Of a stretch of 64,000 nucleotides of DNA, positions 1-8,034 are shown in pieces; position 1 is the first letter of the stretch, and every line of letters starts with the position of its first letter. The position numbers and the translations under genes are program-made. The notes beneath the pieces are model-generated. The model saw only the letters and a list, made by a program, of their open reading frames with translations, was not told the DNA's origin and did not search any database. Origin of the DNA: Prevotellaceae bacterium (GTDB lineage Bacteria; Bacteroidota; Bacteroidia; Bacteroidales; Bacteroidaceae); contig JAHZGX010000020.1 of NCBI GenBank assembly GCA_019420585.1, positions 283,448 through 347,447 on the forward strand, in the 5' to 3' direction.

Positions 1-2383
1 TCTTGTAGTCGTCGGCAGAGCAGTTCTCGCCTTCCACGTCATCTCCCAGTGGCAGTGCGCCATCGTAGGCTCCCAGCATGGGTGTGCGCATTTCGCCCAC
101 CAGTGCATAGACGTTCATGTCATCGTCAGACTGCACCTGCTGTGCCTGTCCTGTGCGCATCAGTCCGTGGTAGGTGAGTGCGTAGATGCCTTCGGGCATG
201 CCTTCCAGGGTCTGCGTGATGCTGCCGGACTTCCAGTTGTACCATGTTGCCACTTTGTAGCCTTCTGGCCCTTCGCTGGAATTGCTTGCGGCGTTGCCGT
301 CTTCTTCCTTCTCTACAATCCACCCTGTCCAGTCTTTCTGTGCCCAGTCTGGATTGGTGAAGAGTGAGGTGATGTCCGTTCCGGGAACTATGTCACCCTT
401 GAGCGCATTGGTGAGCAGCAGTTCGGCAAATGCCTCTTCGGCTGCCAGTTCCTCCACGTTGAGCGTGCCATTAGCCATGATGTAGGCGGCAGTGCCGTTG
501 GCGTATGCATCGCTCGGTCCGGCATTTTCATCCAGGTATCCGTTGAGCAGGATGGCTGCGGGGCCTGTCAGTCCGGGCTGTGCGGCCAGTTGTGCCTTGA
601 TGGCCTCTATCTTGTTCTGGTAAGAACTGTAGGCCACGATGCTCTTGCGCAGGGCAGTTTCAGCCTCGGCCAGAGCCTTGTATGCCTCGGTCAGGTCTTC
701 GGCATTCTTTGCCTTGGCGATGGCTGCTTCAAGTGCATCTTTCACGCTCTGCTGTGCCATGGCTTCCTGATAGTTCTCGTTGGCTTCCTCTACGTCGTTG
801 GCTATCAAGGCCAGTGCCTCTGCATCGTTGCCGTAGAAAGCCAGTCCCCAGTCATCGGCGTAAAGCACGTCATCATTCTGGTGCTTCTCACGGATTAGAC
901 CTATGGTCAGCACGCCGTCGTTGACGTAGGCAAACACATGGTTGTCGTCATATCTGCCTTGCTGCATCCACAGTCTTGCCGTGTTCACGTCGGTTGGGCT
1001 GAACCATCCCTCGCCGCAGAAGTCGGCCTCAGAGGTGGCTCCCTCACCGGTCAAAGAGGCATACTGCGTGTCGTGGATGTCGCCGAAGGGCTTGTTCATG
1101 CGCACTCCGCAGCCTGTGGCATAGAGCATGATGTTGCGCTGAGCCGGGGTCAGTCTGCTTGCCTTGGTATAATACAGATTTCCTGCTCCGTAACGTGACG
1201 TACCTTTCAGGTTTAAGCGGTAGACGCCGTTGGGCAGTGAGGTCAGTTCCTGACGCGTGTTGAAATCTTGGTTGCTGGCGGTCAGTATGCCGTTGCGGTA
1301 CGTCATGCTGCTTCCGTTCCAGCCGTTGCCGTCATGGCAGTTGGCACCCTTGATGAGGTAGGTGGCATCCACGGGGTTGCTCTCACTGGCCTGGTTCATC
1401 TTGTTCAGCAGGTGGCTGAGCAGGAGCCCGGGCAGTTGCTTTTTGGCCTCGGTCAGTTGCTCGTCGGTGCTCTCGCTGTTGTCCAATATGGACGTTATCG
1501 CAGTGAGGTCGGCCTCGGGGAACTGCTTCTCGGCCTCCTCTATGGCGGCCTTCAGTTCGGCATAGGCTTGGCTCACTATCAATTCGGGCTCATCCGGCGT
1601 ATTCACGCGTATAGTTTGGCGGCTCATGTCGAATGTCACGTTGTATGTGCCCATGGGTATGCGCCAGTTGCGGTCGCCATAATATCGGTCGCAGGCATAC
1701 TCCACACCCGGCAGCAGGTTCATGTTGGGTACGTTGCTGCTGTATCGTCCCTCGTTGCCTCCGCCCCATGAGGCACAGACGCAGAAGTCGCCGTAGCCGT
1801 CGTTGCTCTCATCAAGCACGATTTGTCCAGTGTATATTCCGTTGCCCTGGTGCTTCAGCATGTAGCTGACACCGGTTTCCTCATTCTTGCCGTAGCGTTG
1901 CCAGTGGCAGTCCTTCAGTTGCCCGTACACGATGACCTCGTCCAGATAGGCCGGTTCAATGGCTTCGAATCGCACCCGCTTATTGTCGGAATCCAGGTAT
2001 ACCATATATTTTCCGCCCACGCATTGGAAAGGGTTTGAGGCTCCAGAACCTTCCTGCAGGGAGTACCACTCCGTTCTGCCGGGAGTCACAAAGCGTCCTT
2101 CGCTTGTGGCGTTGTACAGGACTTGGCCGGAATTGTTCTTGTCAAAGAATAGGTCTACGCGGTTGCCCCAGCCCAGTGTGGGTGACGTGGACATCTCGGT
2201 GCGGGCAACCATGTTCACCTCGCCGCTGTAGATTCCGTCCTCACCCTTGGTCAGGGGATACATGTCGGTCTGTGCCCAGTCTCCTGTGCCCACAAGTCCG
2301 CCCCGACAATAATAGATGTCATCGGCAATGGCCGCTGTTGTGAGGAACAGGGTTGCCAGAAGCGAAAGTAGTCTTGCTTTCAT
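1..2383 (-). CDS. Large secreted repeat/surface protein, 3' end outside window
   Basis: An open frame runs on the minus strand from an ATG at 2383 to the window edge, giving about 794 residues with no stop, so the C-terminus is missing. The first 20 residues (MKARLLSLLATL...) form a signal peptide. Next comes a beta-rich segment beginning DDIYYCRGGLVGTGDW that resembles SusE/SusF-type or CBM-like modules. Alanine- and glutamate-rich helical stretches follow at roughly residues 265-320 and 480-545, similar to FIVAR spacers. The role is probably carbohydrate binding or adhesion at the cell surface; this is inference from architecture. It is similar in build to the large protein at 57186-60812. 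A TAnnTTTG element at 2503-2510 gives a leader of about 110 nt. Confidence 0.75.
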   Translation of the reverse strand, partial: MKARLLSLLATLFLTTAAIADDIYYCRGGLVGTGDWAQTDMYPLTKGEDGIYSGEVNMVARTEMSTSPTLGWGNRVDLFFDKNNSGQVLYNATSEGRFVTPGRTEWYSLQEGSGASNPFQCVGGKYMVYLDSDNKRVRFEAIEPAYLDEVIVYGQLKDCHWQRYGKNEETGVSYMLKHQGNGIYTGQIVLDESNDGYGDFCVCASWGGGNEGRYSSNVPNMNLLPGVEYACDRYYGDRNWRIPMGTYNVTFDMSRQTIRVNTPDEPELIVSQAYAELKAAIEEAEKQFPEADLTAITSILDNSESTDEQLTEAKKQLPGLLLSHLLNKMNQASESNPVDATYLIKGANCHDGNGWNGSSMTYRNGILTASNQDFNTRQELTSLPNGVYRLNLKGTSRYGAGNLYYTKASRLTPAQRNIMLYATGCGVRMNKPFGDIHDTQYASLTGEGATSEADFCGEGWFSPTDVNTARLWMQQGRYDDNHVFAYVNDGVLTIGLIREKHQNDDVLYADDWGLAFYGNDAEALALIANDVEEANENYQEAMAQQSVKDALEAAIAKAKNAEDLTEAYKALAEAETALRKSIVAYSSYQNKIEAIKAQLAAQPGLTGPAAILLNGYLDENAGPSDAYANGTAAYIMANGTLNVEELAAEEAFAELLLTNALKGDIVPGTDITSLFTNPDWAQKDWTGWIVEKEEDGNAASNSSEGPEGYKVATWYNWKSGSITQTLEGMPEGIYALTYHGLMRTGQAQQVQSDDDMNVYALVGEMRTPMLGAYDGALPLGDDVEGENCSADDYK

Positions 2384-2502
2384 GAATTGTTGTTTAATTA
2401 GTTGTTAAGTAATGGTTTGTGTCCCTCTCTCTGCTTGCCGCGCAATGCTTTCGGACATGTGGCAAGGCTTTGCATGGGGGTGGACGTGCCTCCATACCGT
2501 CG

Positions 2503-2510
2503 CAAAGATA
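2503..2510 (-). promoter_or_regulatory. -7 promoter element for the secreted repeat protein
   Basis: The minus strand reads TATCTTTG, a match to the Bacteroidetes -7 consensus TAnnTTTG. The predicted start of transcription is near 2496. It faces away from an identical element on the plus strand at 2538-2545, with a run of eight G between them. Confidence 0.55.
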
Positions 2511-2537
2511 GCGAAAAAAGTGGGAGGGGGGGGAGAT

Positions 2538-2545
2538 TATCTTTG
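2538..2545 (+). promoter_or_regulatory. -7 promoter element, plus strand, upstream of a candidate sRNA
   Basis: TATCTTTG matches TAnnTTTG. No convincing protein gene lies downstream on the plus strand, but a strong terminator-like hairpin with a T tract occurs at 2747-2784. Confidence 0.45.
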
Positions 2546-2551
2546 TTTTTT

Positions 2552-2784
2552 CTTGTGAAAAATCGTTTTATCGGCATTTTGCCATGCCGATGTTGCTTTT
2601 TCATCTCTTCGATGATGCGGGCTGCACGTGCTGCGCAGGGCGTTCCTGTCCTGTCTAGGCTTGTGTTCCCGGTTTCCTGCATTTCTGAGCCTCTGAAAGT
2701 GCATAGCGGTGCGATGGCCAACGCAGTGCTCTCCGTTGGCACATGAAGCGCTCTTCATCAGCCGATGAAGAGCGCTGCGTTTTT
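2552..2784 (+). ncRNA. Candidate intergenic small RNA
   Basis: The segment is bounded by a plus-strand TATCTTTG element and a perfect 13-bp hairpin followed by TTTTT. Inside are two more stems: ATCGGCAT pairing with ATGCCGAT near 2571-2592, and GCCAACG pairing with CGTTGGC near 2718-2740. The two genes around it are both on the minus strand, so neither needs a plus-strand promoter or terminator here. A 114-codon frame (2402-2746) covers the region but begins upstream of the promoter and has no recognisable family. No match to a known RNA family was recognised. The 5' end is a prediction. Confidence 0.35.
2747..2784 (+). terminator. Intrinsic terminator hairpin
   Basis: AGCGCTCTTCATC (2747-2759) pairs perfectly with GATGAAGAGCGCT (2764-2776) around a 4-nt loop, and GCGTTTTT follows. 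The T tract is on the plus strand. The hairpin also lies just downstream of the minus-strand cytochrome assembly gene and may protect or end that transcript too. Confidence 0.65.
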
Positions 2785-2850
2785 AACATTTGTTGGGAGC
2801 GTTTCCCCTGCCTTGCTGTTTCTGCTGTCTGGCAGGCGGCGCAATGTGCT

Positions 2851-4698
2851 TTAGGCGTAACTGTGCATGCCCCCCAGCAGGTAATTTACACCGAAGTAAG
2901 TCATCAGCAGGCAGGCGAGTGCCAGCAGGGAATAAAGGCGGTAGTGAGAGTCCTTGCGAAACCACGGGAGCGACTTCGTGTGGAGCGGGATGCTGTAGAC
3001 AATGAGGCATACGAGTGCCCAACTTTCCTTGGGATCCCAACTCCAGTATGTGCCCCATGACACATTGGCCCACACCGCACCCAGGAAAATGCCCGCCGCC
3101 AGGCAGAATACGGCGGGGCGCAGCAGGCTGCGCTCCACCAGGGAGAGTGCCAGCAGGGCATAGCTGACCATGATGACGCTCACGTGTGCACTGAGCCAGG
3201 GGCTGTGCAGGACGGGCATGAGCGAGGTGATTTGCGGGTCCATCTCCCCCAGGTGAGCCACCAGAAGCATGAAGGCGGTGGCCAGGACACCGAAAGCCTG
3301 CATGCCGCGATGCCCATGGAACAGCGTGCCGCAAGTGAGGCAGAAAGACAGGAAGAGCATGGTCTCGTAACCGTTGCTCAGGGGAATGTGTCCTGCTATG
3401 TACCAGCGCGCAGCCAGCAGCAGCGTGAGCAGCAGTGCCAGTGCTCCGTGGAGCAGGCCGGCCGGCACGGCGCACCAGGCCAGGCGTGGCCGTCGGGAAA
3501 GCATGAGCAGCAAGGCCAGCATGAAGGCAGAGGCCATGCAGATTACAGTCCAGTCCATGCGGTTGTACAGGAGTTCGGCATTCACCTTCGTGGGGCTGAG
3601 TTGCTGCCCTTCGGCAGGCACTCCGGTGAAGAGCGTCCCCTGCATGAGCATGAGCACGAGTCCCACTCTCTCGCGCACCTTGTCATCGATGGTGTCCATC
3701 CCTTTCAGACTCGGGGGCATGGAGGAGTAGTCAATGAAACTGGCCAGTGTGCGGTATTCTCCGCGCCGTACGCGTATGAGCGGCTGACCGGCCCATTCGG
3801 CCGGCCGCAATGCCATGCTGCATACCACCTGCGTGGCCGACAGCCCGTGGTAGGTGCGCTTGCCGTACACTTTGAGCAGGAATTCCTGACACATCGTGCC
3901 CATGGGAGCCACGCGCCCGTTCCACACCACCTGCTCACGCTCCATCACGGCCGCCTTGTCGCTTCCTATGCTGGGCAGTGACTGAGCCGCCTGTACCGAT
4001 GCGACCGGCAGGATGAGCAGCAGGAACGGCAGGATTTTGGCGGCACGCTTCCTGCGGGGCAGTGACAGGACCATCATGCAGAGTCCCAGCAGTGCGTAGC
4101 CAGCATAGGTGATGGCCGTGCCCCAGGGATCATAACTCACGGAGAGGATGCTGCCGTGCCGGTCTTCATCGAACGAACTCTGGTAGAGACGGTAGCCTTG
4201 GATGCGCCCTATGCGGTTCATGGAGATGTGCACCTGTTGGTTTCCGGGGTGCAGGGTAATCTGGCTCACGTAGTCTTGCGGTGTGTCCGTTCCGGGGTAG
4301 CAGCGCACCATGAAGGTGTCCAGCCTGAGGCTGAAGGGCAGGGGACGCAGCGTGTGCCCGTTCTCCATGTATTGGCTCACGGGTACACCCTGGCGCAAGT
4401 GCAGCATGCCTCTGCGGCTGCTTGTCGATGTGACCATGGCACCCAGCAGGATGACCAGCAGGCTGATGTGCAGGCAGAAAACGCCCATGGAGCGGGTCCA
4501 CAGGCGCTTTATATATATAAGGTACAGTCCCGATGCTGCTGCTGCGAACCACAGCAGGCGAAACCACGATGTTCCGTACACCATCTGGTGGGCGGCGGAA
4601 GTTCCCTGGGATGCCTCCACCAGTGTGGCGGCGGCTACGGCCACGGCCGCAAGCCCCAGGAGCAGGAACGGGATGAGTCTAAAAGTCCTTGTAGTCAA
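2851..4698 (-). CDS. Fused CcsB/CcsA (ResB-ResC) cytochrome c biogenesis protein
   Basis: Membrane protein of about 615 residues that handles heme delivery and ligation to apocytochrome c (System II). The N-terminal part is ResB/CcsB-like, with membrane segments near residues 8-28, 45-65 and 72-92 and a periplasmic stretch. The C-terminal part is CcsA-like, with several membrane helices, the tryptophan-rich heme motif WGTYWSWDPKE near the end, and flanking histidines in 'LHSPWLSAHVSV' and 'PLHTKSLPW'. This is a CcsBA fusion as in Bacteroides, Helicobacter and Wolinella. The first usable start is TTG at 4698, overlapping the end of the Rid gene by 20 bases; no ATG precedes the first membrane helix. 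Its likely clients include the CxxCH proteins at 5892-9510 and perhaps 49395-50951. Confidence 0.88.
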   Translation of the reverse strand: MTTRTFRLIPFLLLGLAAVAVAAATLVEASQGTSAAHQMVYGTSWFRLLWFAAAASGLYLIYIKRLWTRSMGVFCLHISLLVILLGAMVTSTSSRRGMLHLRQGVPVSQYMENGHTLRPLPFSLRLDTFMVRCYPGTDTPQDYVSQITLHPGNQQVHISMNRIGRIQGYRLYQSSFDEDRHGSILSVSYDPWGTAITYAGYALLGLCMMVLSLPRRKRAAKILPFLLLILPVASVQAAQSLPSIGSDKAAVMEREQVVWNGRVAPMGTMCQEFLLKVYGKRTYHGLSATQVVCSMALRPAEWAGQPLIRVRRGEYRTLASFIDYSSMPPSLKGMDTIDDKVRERVGLVLMLMQGTLFTGVPAEGQQLSPTKVNAELLYNRMDWTVICMASAFMLALLLMLSRRPRLAWCAVPAGLLHGALALLLTLLLAARWYIAGHIPLSNGYETMLFLSFCLTCGTLFHGHRGMQAFGVLATAFMLLVAHLGEMDPQITSLMPVLHSPWLSAHVSVIMVSYALLALSLVERSLLRPAVFCLAAGIFLGAVWANVSWGTYWSWDPKESWALVCLIVYSIPLHTKSLPWFRKDSHYRLYSLLALACLLMTYFGVNYLLGGMHSYA

Positions 4699-5824
4699 TG
4701 TTGTCTCTCTGTTTTACTGCCATGCACTCCATTTCTATGAGCCATGTGGGGCGGCATACGGGTGCCAGGGTGATGACTGTGGGAATGTGGGGGAAACGGT
4801 TGGCGAACATTTGCTGCACGGTGCCGTAATCGGCCGTGTCCCTGAGGTAGACTACTATCTGCATCACATCGTCAAATGAGGTGTTGGCCTCGGCCAGCAG
4901 GGCTTCCACATTCTCCCACATGCGGTGGGTCTGGCGCACAATGTCGCCCACGTGAAGCACGTTGCCCTTGTTGTCGATGCTGGCGGTGCCCGAAATGAAC
5001 ACCTGTGCTCGGTCGCCGTATTCCAGGCAGGTGCCACGCTCAAAGGTGACTCCGTACTCATAGGTGGGGTTGAGGTGCGTGGGGGCATAGAGGTACCGTT
5101 GCTGGCACGGCTGGAATCCTGTCAGGGCATAAGTGCCCATCTGGATGAGTGCACGCGTGTCGGCCGGCAGTCCGCCTATGCCTGTGCTGGCAATGTAATG
5201 CGTTTTCTCCGTGAGTCCTTGCTCGGCAAAGTTGTCCTTGCGTGCCTTTACCATGCCTGCATATTGTGTGTCCACGTCGCGCACGAAGAACCATGTGCGT
5301 ATGCAGTTGTCTGCCAGCGTGGCTCCGAAGTTCTGCAGTGCCTCCTCATACTCAATGAGCACGCTCTCCGTCTGCCAGGCGCTGTCGCCCTTGTGCTGGT
5401 GCATCCCCATCTTCCACAGATGGCGGTAACCGTTGTGTGAAACCACCACCATGCCGTTCTCGTTGGCCACCTGCGTGTGGCTCTGCATGTAGAGCCACAC
5501 GGCAATCTTGCTGCCGTCGAGTGGCTGCTGCTGTATGATGCTGACGGAGATGTCGGGCTGCTTGCGCATGAGTGGCTGCTGGTTGGTGCTGTCGGACAGG
5601 AAATAACGCTTCATGACATAGCGTGCGCCCTCGAATCCTTCCATCGTGGGCAGTTTGTCCTCGGCTTTATAGATGCGTTCCATTTGCTTCAGGAAAAGGT
5701 CGCTGCGTGGCTCCACGTGCAGCATTATGTGCCATTCGGTCACCTCGCCGCGAGCATCGAAGCGAGCCACCTCAGCAGTCACGCCCAGTTCGCTCAGATA
5801 TATCTCTGTGTGCTTGATAGCCAT
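4679..5824 (-). CDS. Rid (YjgF/YER057c)-fold family protein, chorismatase-like architecture
   Basis: Protein of 381 residues. The C-terminal third ('TFERGTCLEYGDRAQVFISG' through 'TVITLAPVCRPTWLIEMECM') is a recognisable RidA/YjgF domain. The longer N-terminal half, with 'FFVRDVDTQYAGMVKARKD' in the middle, resembles the two-domain Rid-like fold of chorismatases (FkbO/Hyg5/XanB2). Whether it is an imine deaminase, a chorismate-cleaving enzyme or something else cannot be decided here. It has its own TAACTTTG promoter element 23 bases upstream of the start, and its 3' end overlaps the cytochrome assembly gene, so the two are probably co-transcribed. Confidence 0.75.
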   Translation of the reverse strand: MAIKHTEIYLSELGVTAEVARFDARGEVTEWHIMLHVEPRSDLFLKQMERIYKAEDKLPTMEGFEGARYVMKRYFLSDSTNQQPLMRKQPDISVSIIQQQPLDGSKIAVWLYMQSHTQVANENGMVVVSHNGYRHLWKMGMHQHKGDSAWQTESVLIEYEEALQNFGATLADNCIRTWFFVRDVDTQYAGMVKARKDNFAEQGLTEKTHYIASTGIGGLPADTRALIQMGTYALTGFQPCQQRYLYAPTHLNPTYEYGVTFERGTCLEYGDRAQVFISGTASIDNKGNVLHVGDIVRQTHRMWENVEALLAEANTSFDDVMQIVVYLRDTADYGTVQQMFANRFPHIPTVITLAPVCRPTWLIEMECMAVKQRDNIDYKDF

Positions 5825-5846
5825 TGTTGTGCTTGTCTTTTGATTG

Positions 5847-5854
5847 CAAAGTTA
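5847..5854 (-). promoter_or_regulatory. -7 promoter element of the Rid-ccsBA operon
   Basis: The minus strand reads TAACTTTG, a full match to TAnnTTTG. The predicted leader is about 16 nt. It separates this pair from the upstream heme and iron operon. Confidence 0.55.
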
Positions 5855-5891
5855 CAAATTATCCTTTGTTTCGGTGGTCACAGACCACCTT

Positions 5892-6653
5892 TTAGTCTAT
5901 GGCGGCAGGTTGCTTCTCTATCCACTTGCGCAGGTAGGTGCGCACTTCTGCCAGGTTGTCCTTGAATTGGCTGCTGATGACTTCCGTGTGGTTGTAGTGC
6001 AGGATGTTCTCGCCGCCGTCGTTGAGTATGTGCCACAGCAGGCTTTCTTCGGGACTCCCGCCTGCCACGCGCATCTGCCCGGGCTTGCAGGTGCTGGCCA
6101 CATTTACCAGTTCCGCGTAGGTGTTGCCCTCTGTGAGGTCCAGTCCCGCCGCCTTGTGGCCGTTGGCTCCATGGCACTGCACGCAAGCCTTGTCCAGCAT
6201 GCCCCGTTGCATGCATCCCGTCATGTCCACGTCCATCATCCCCATGTCCATGTGTATGGTGTCGGCCTGGTTTTCGTAGTCTTCCAGTTTCACCGCGGCC
6301 AGCGACAGGATACGCTCGCGCAGGTTGTTGGTCACGGCCAGTTCCACGGTGTGCACGTTGTTGCCTATGTTTGATAAGGTAAGGCTCAGTTGGTGCTTAT
6401 CTGCCTCGGGTGTGATGACGCGTTGCATCACGGCATAGTTGCTGCCGTCCCGGAATCCGGCGAGAGCCAGGGTGTAGCCATCCGGCAAGTCGTTCAGTCC
6501 ATGCAGGCTGGCAGTCAGTTTCACGTTGTATCCCTTGCTGTCCACTCTTACCTGTGTGTCGGTGATGTCCCCGCTGTCACAACTGCCCAGCAAGGTTGCT
6601 GCTCCCAGCAGTAGCAGAACCATCCGTCTCCGATTTCTCATGCTTGTTCTCAT
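5892..6653 (-). CDS. Mono-heme c-type cytochrome lipoprotein
   Basis: Lipoprotein of about 253 residues with lipobox LLGSC near residue 25, so it should be exported and lipid-anchored. It holds one heme c attachment site, CVQCH, in the context 'MLDKACVQCHGANGHKA', the usual cytochrome c binding pattern, and 'GGSPEESLLWHIL' may supply later heme-domain residues. The N-terminal half is a beta-rich domain of unknown function. An open frame extends upstream to 7082, but that part lies inside the porin gene. ATG at 6653 (or 6641) places a signal peptide first and is preferred. It is the last gene of an operon with porin, di-heme oxidoreductase and imelysin, which suggests a part in redox-linked metal uptake. 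Confidence 0.82.
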   Translation of the reverse strand: MRTSMRNRRRMVLLLLGAATLLGSCDSGDITDTQVRVDSKGYNVKLTASLHGLNDLPDGYTLALAGFRDGSNYAVMQRVITPEADKHQLSLTLSNIGNNVHTVELAVTNNLRERILSLAAVKLEDYENQADTIHMDMGMMDVDMTGCMQRGMLDKACVQCHGANGHKAAGLDLTEGNTYAELVNVASTCKPGQMRVAGGSPEESLLWHILNDGGENILHYNHTEVISSQFKDNLAEVRTYLRKWIEKQPAAID

Positions 6654-6684
6654 ACTGGTGTTCTCAAAGTACGAAGGAATGTGG

Positions 6685-8013
6685 TCAGAAAGAATACTGG
6701 AGTTGCAGGCTGGCGCAGTGTGTGTTGATGCCCAGGTCGTCGTTGTCCCTGTCGAGTTGTGTCTCATGGCCGTAGCGCCCGGTGAACTGGTACATGGCCG
6801 AGAGTTTGAGGTTGCACTTGTTGATGTAGTAATTGAGCACCACGGCAGGCATGTTGAGGAATCCGTCCTTGGTGGAGCCGTTGCGGTCGAGGAAATCATA
6901 GCGTACGCCGCCCTGCAGGTAGTGTGTGAAGAAGTAGCCCACCTGGCCATATGCGCCCCAGTAATTGAACGTGCGGTCAATCTTTTGCCGCTTGGTGAAA
7001 CCCACGTGCATCCAATAGCCTTCGGCGGCAACGTACCATCTATTGTAGAGCATGCTCCATTCCACGCCCAGGCGACCGTCATTGGTGCTCTCGCTTTCGC
7101 TCTCTACGTTCAGCCCTCCGCTGATGCCGAAGAGCATGTGGCGGCCGGTGAGCATGTGGGTGTTGCCCTGTGTGGCAGGCATCTGCCCCCAGGGCATGAA
7201 GGTGATGCGTCCTGCATAGAGCAGCGAGGGAATGTGCCAGTCATCGGAAAAGGTCTTGGTGGCGGTGTTGACACCGGCTCCCGTGCCGTTCCACAGTCCT
7301 ACTTCATATCCCATGTGCCAGCCTTCGGGCTTCTGCCTGTTCAGCCTCGCCGTGCCGTGGAAATTGAATCCCAGGTCGAAGCCCGTGCCTATGGTGGGCG
7401 TGACGGCGTTGAGCGTATAGGGCATGATGCTGGTGGCCGTGAGTGATGTGGGCATCAGAGGGAAGAGTGTCTCACCCAGGGTGGTCAGGTAAGCGTGGGT
7501 GAAGGGAGTCTTGAACTTGCCCGCACGGAATCGGACGGCGGGGTTCACACAGTAGTCCACCCAAGCCTGTTGTAGGACGTTGGCTCCCGTGCCGGCGGCA
7601 TTGATGCTCAGGTTGTAGTCGAGGCGGCCGAATGTCTTGCCCGTGAAACCCAGTATGGCATAGGGGATGGCGAAGCCGGAATTGGCCACGTTGTCCTGAT
7701 TGTATGCTTTGTCAAGCCCTTCATCGTCATAGTAATTGAGGTTGAGGCGGGTTTGCATGAACAGGTAGGGTTTGAAGATGAAGCGCCCGTCTTTGCTCTG
7801 CAGGGTAAATCCACGGTCATCGGCAATGCCCAGCACGCCGTTTTCCATGTCGATGCCCGGTGATGTGTGCTTCAGTTCTGCACTTTCTATGTGGTACTTC
7901 TCATACACGGCTTTCCCGTCCTGTACCTTTCCCTGCCGTGTTTCGGCCTGTTCGTCGGCCAGGGCTGGCAGGGTAGCCATTGCCATGATGGCCATCGTGA
8001 ATATCTTGTTCAT
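6685..8013 (-). CDS. Outer-membrane porin of the phosphate-selective porin O/P type
   Basis: Protein of 442 residues with signal peptide (MNKIFTMAIMAMATLPALA) and a body of alternating aromatic beta strands ending in '...LQLQYSF', a terminal phenylalanine typical of outer-membrane barrels. Segments such as 'FKPYLFMQTRLNLNYYDDEG' and 'RAGKFKTPFTHAYL' match the OprO/OprP-like porin family. Family members carry phosphate, polyphosphate or other anions; the actual cargo is unknown. It sits between a di-heme oxidoreductase and a cytochrome lipoprotein with gaps of 21 and 31 bases, so it is probably part of the imelysin operon. Confidence 0.82.
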   Translation of the reverse strand: MNKIFTMAIMAMATLPALADEQAETRQGKVQDGKAVYEKYHIESAELKHTSPGIDMENGVLGIADDRGFTLQSKDGRFIFKPYLFMQTRLNLNYYDDEGLDKAYNQDNVANSGFAIPYAILGFTGKTFGRLDYNLSINAAGTGANVLQQAWVDYCVNPAVRFRAGKFKTPFTHAYLTTLGETLFPLMPTSLTATSIMPYTLNAVTPTIGTGFDLGFNFHGTARLNRQKPEGWHMGYEVGLWNGTGAGVNTATKTFSDDWHIPSLLYAGRITFMPWGQMPATQGNTHMLTGRHMLFGISGGLNVESESESTNDGRLGVEWSMLYNRWYVAAEGYWMHVGFTKRQKIDRTFNYWGAYGQVGYFFTHYLQGGVRYDFLDRNGSTKDGFLNMPAVVLNYYINKCNLKLSAMYQFTGRYGHETQLDRDNDDLGINTHCASLQLQYSF

Positions 8014-8034
8014 GTTATGTGATGTTTCTTGTGT

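Noticed and set aside
2402..2746. 114-codon frames on both strands between the surface-protein gene and the cytochrome assembly gene
   Set aside because: No recognisable family or signal peptide. Both frames cross promoter elements and a structured region, so they look like chance frames in GC-rich DNA.
5892..7082. 396-residue version of the mono-heme cytochrome
   Set aside because: The extra N-terminal 143 residues lie inside the porin gene in another frame. The lipoprotein signal begins at 6653.
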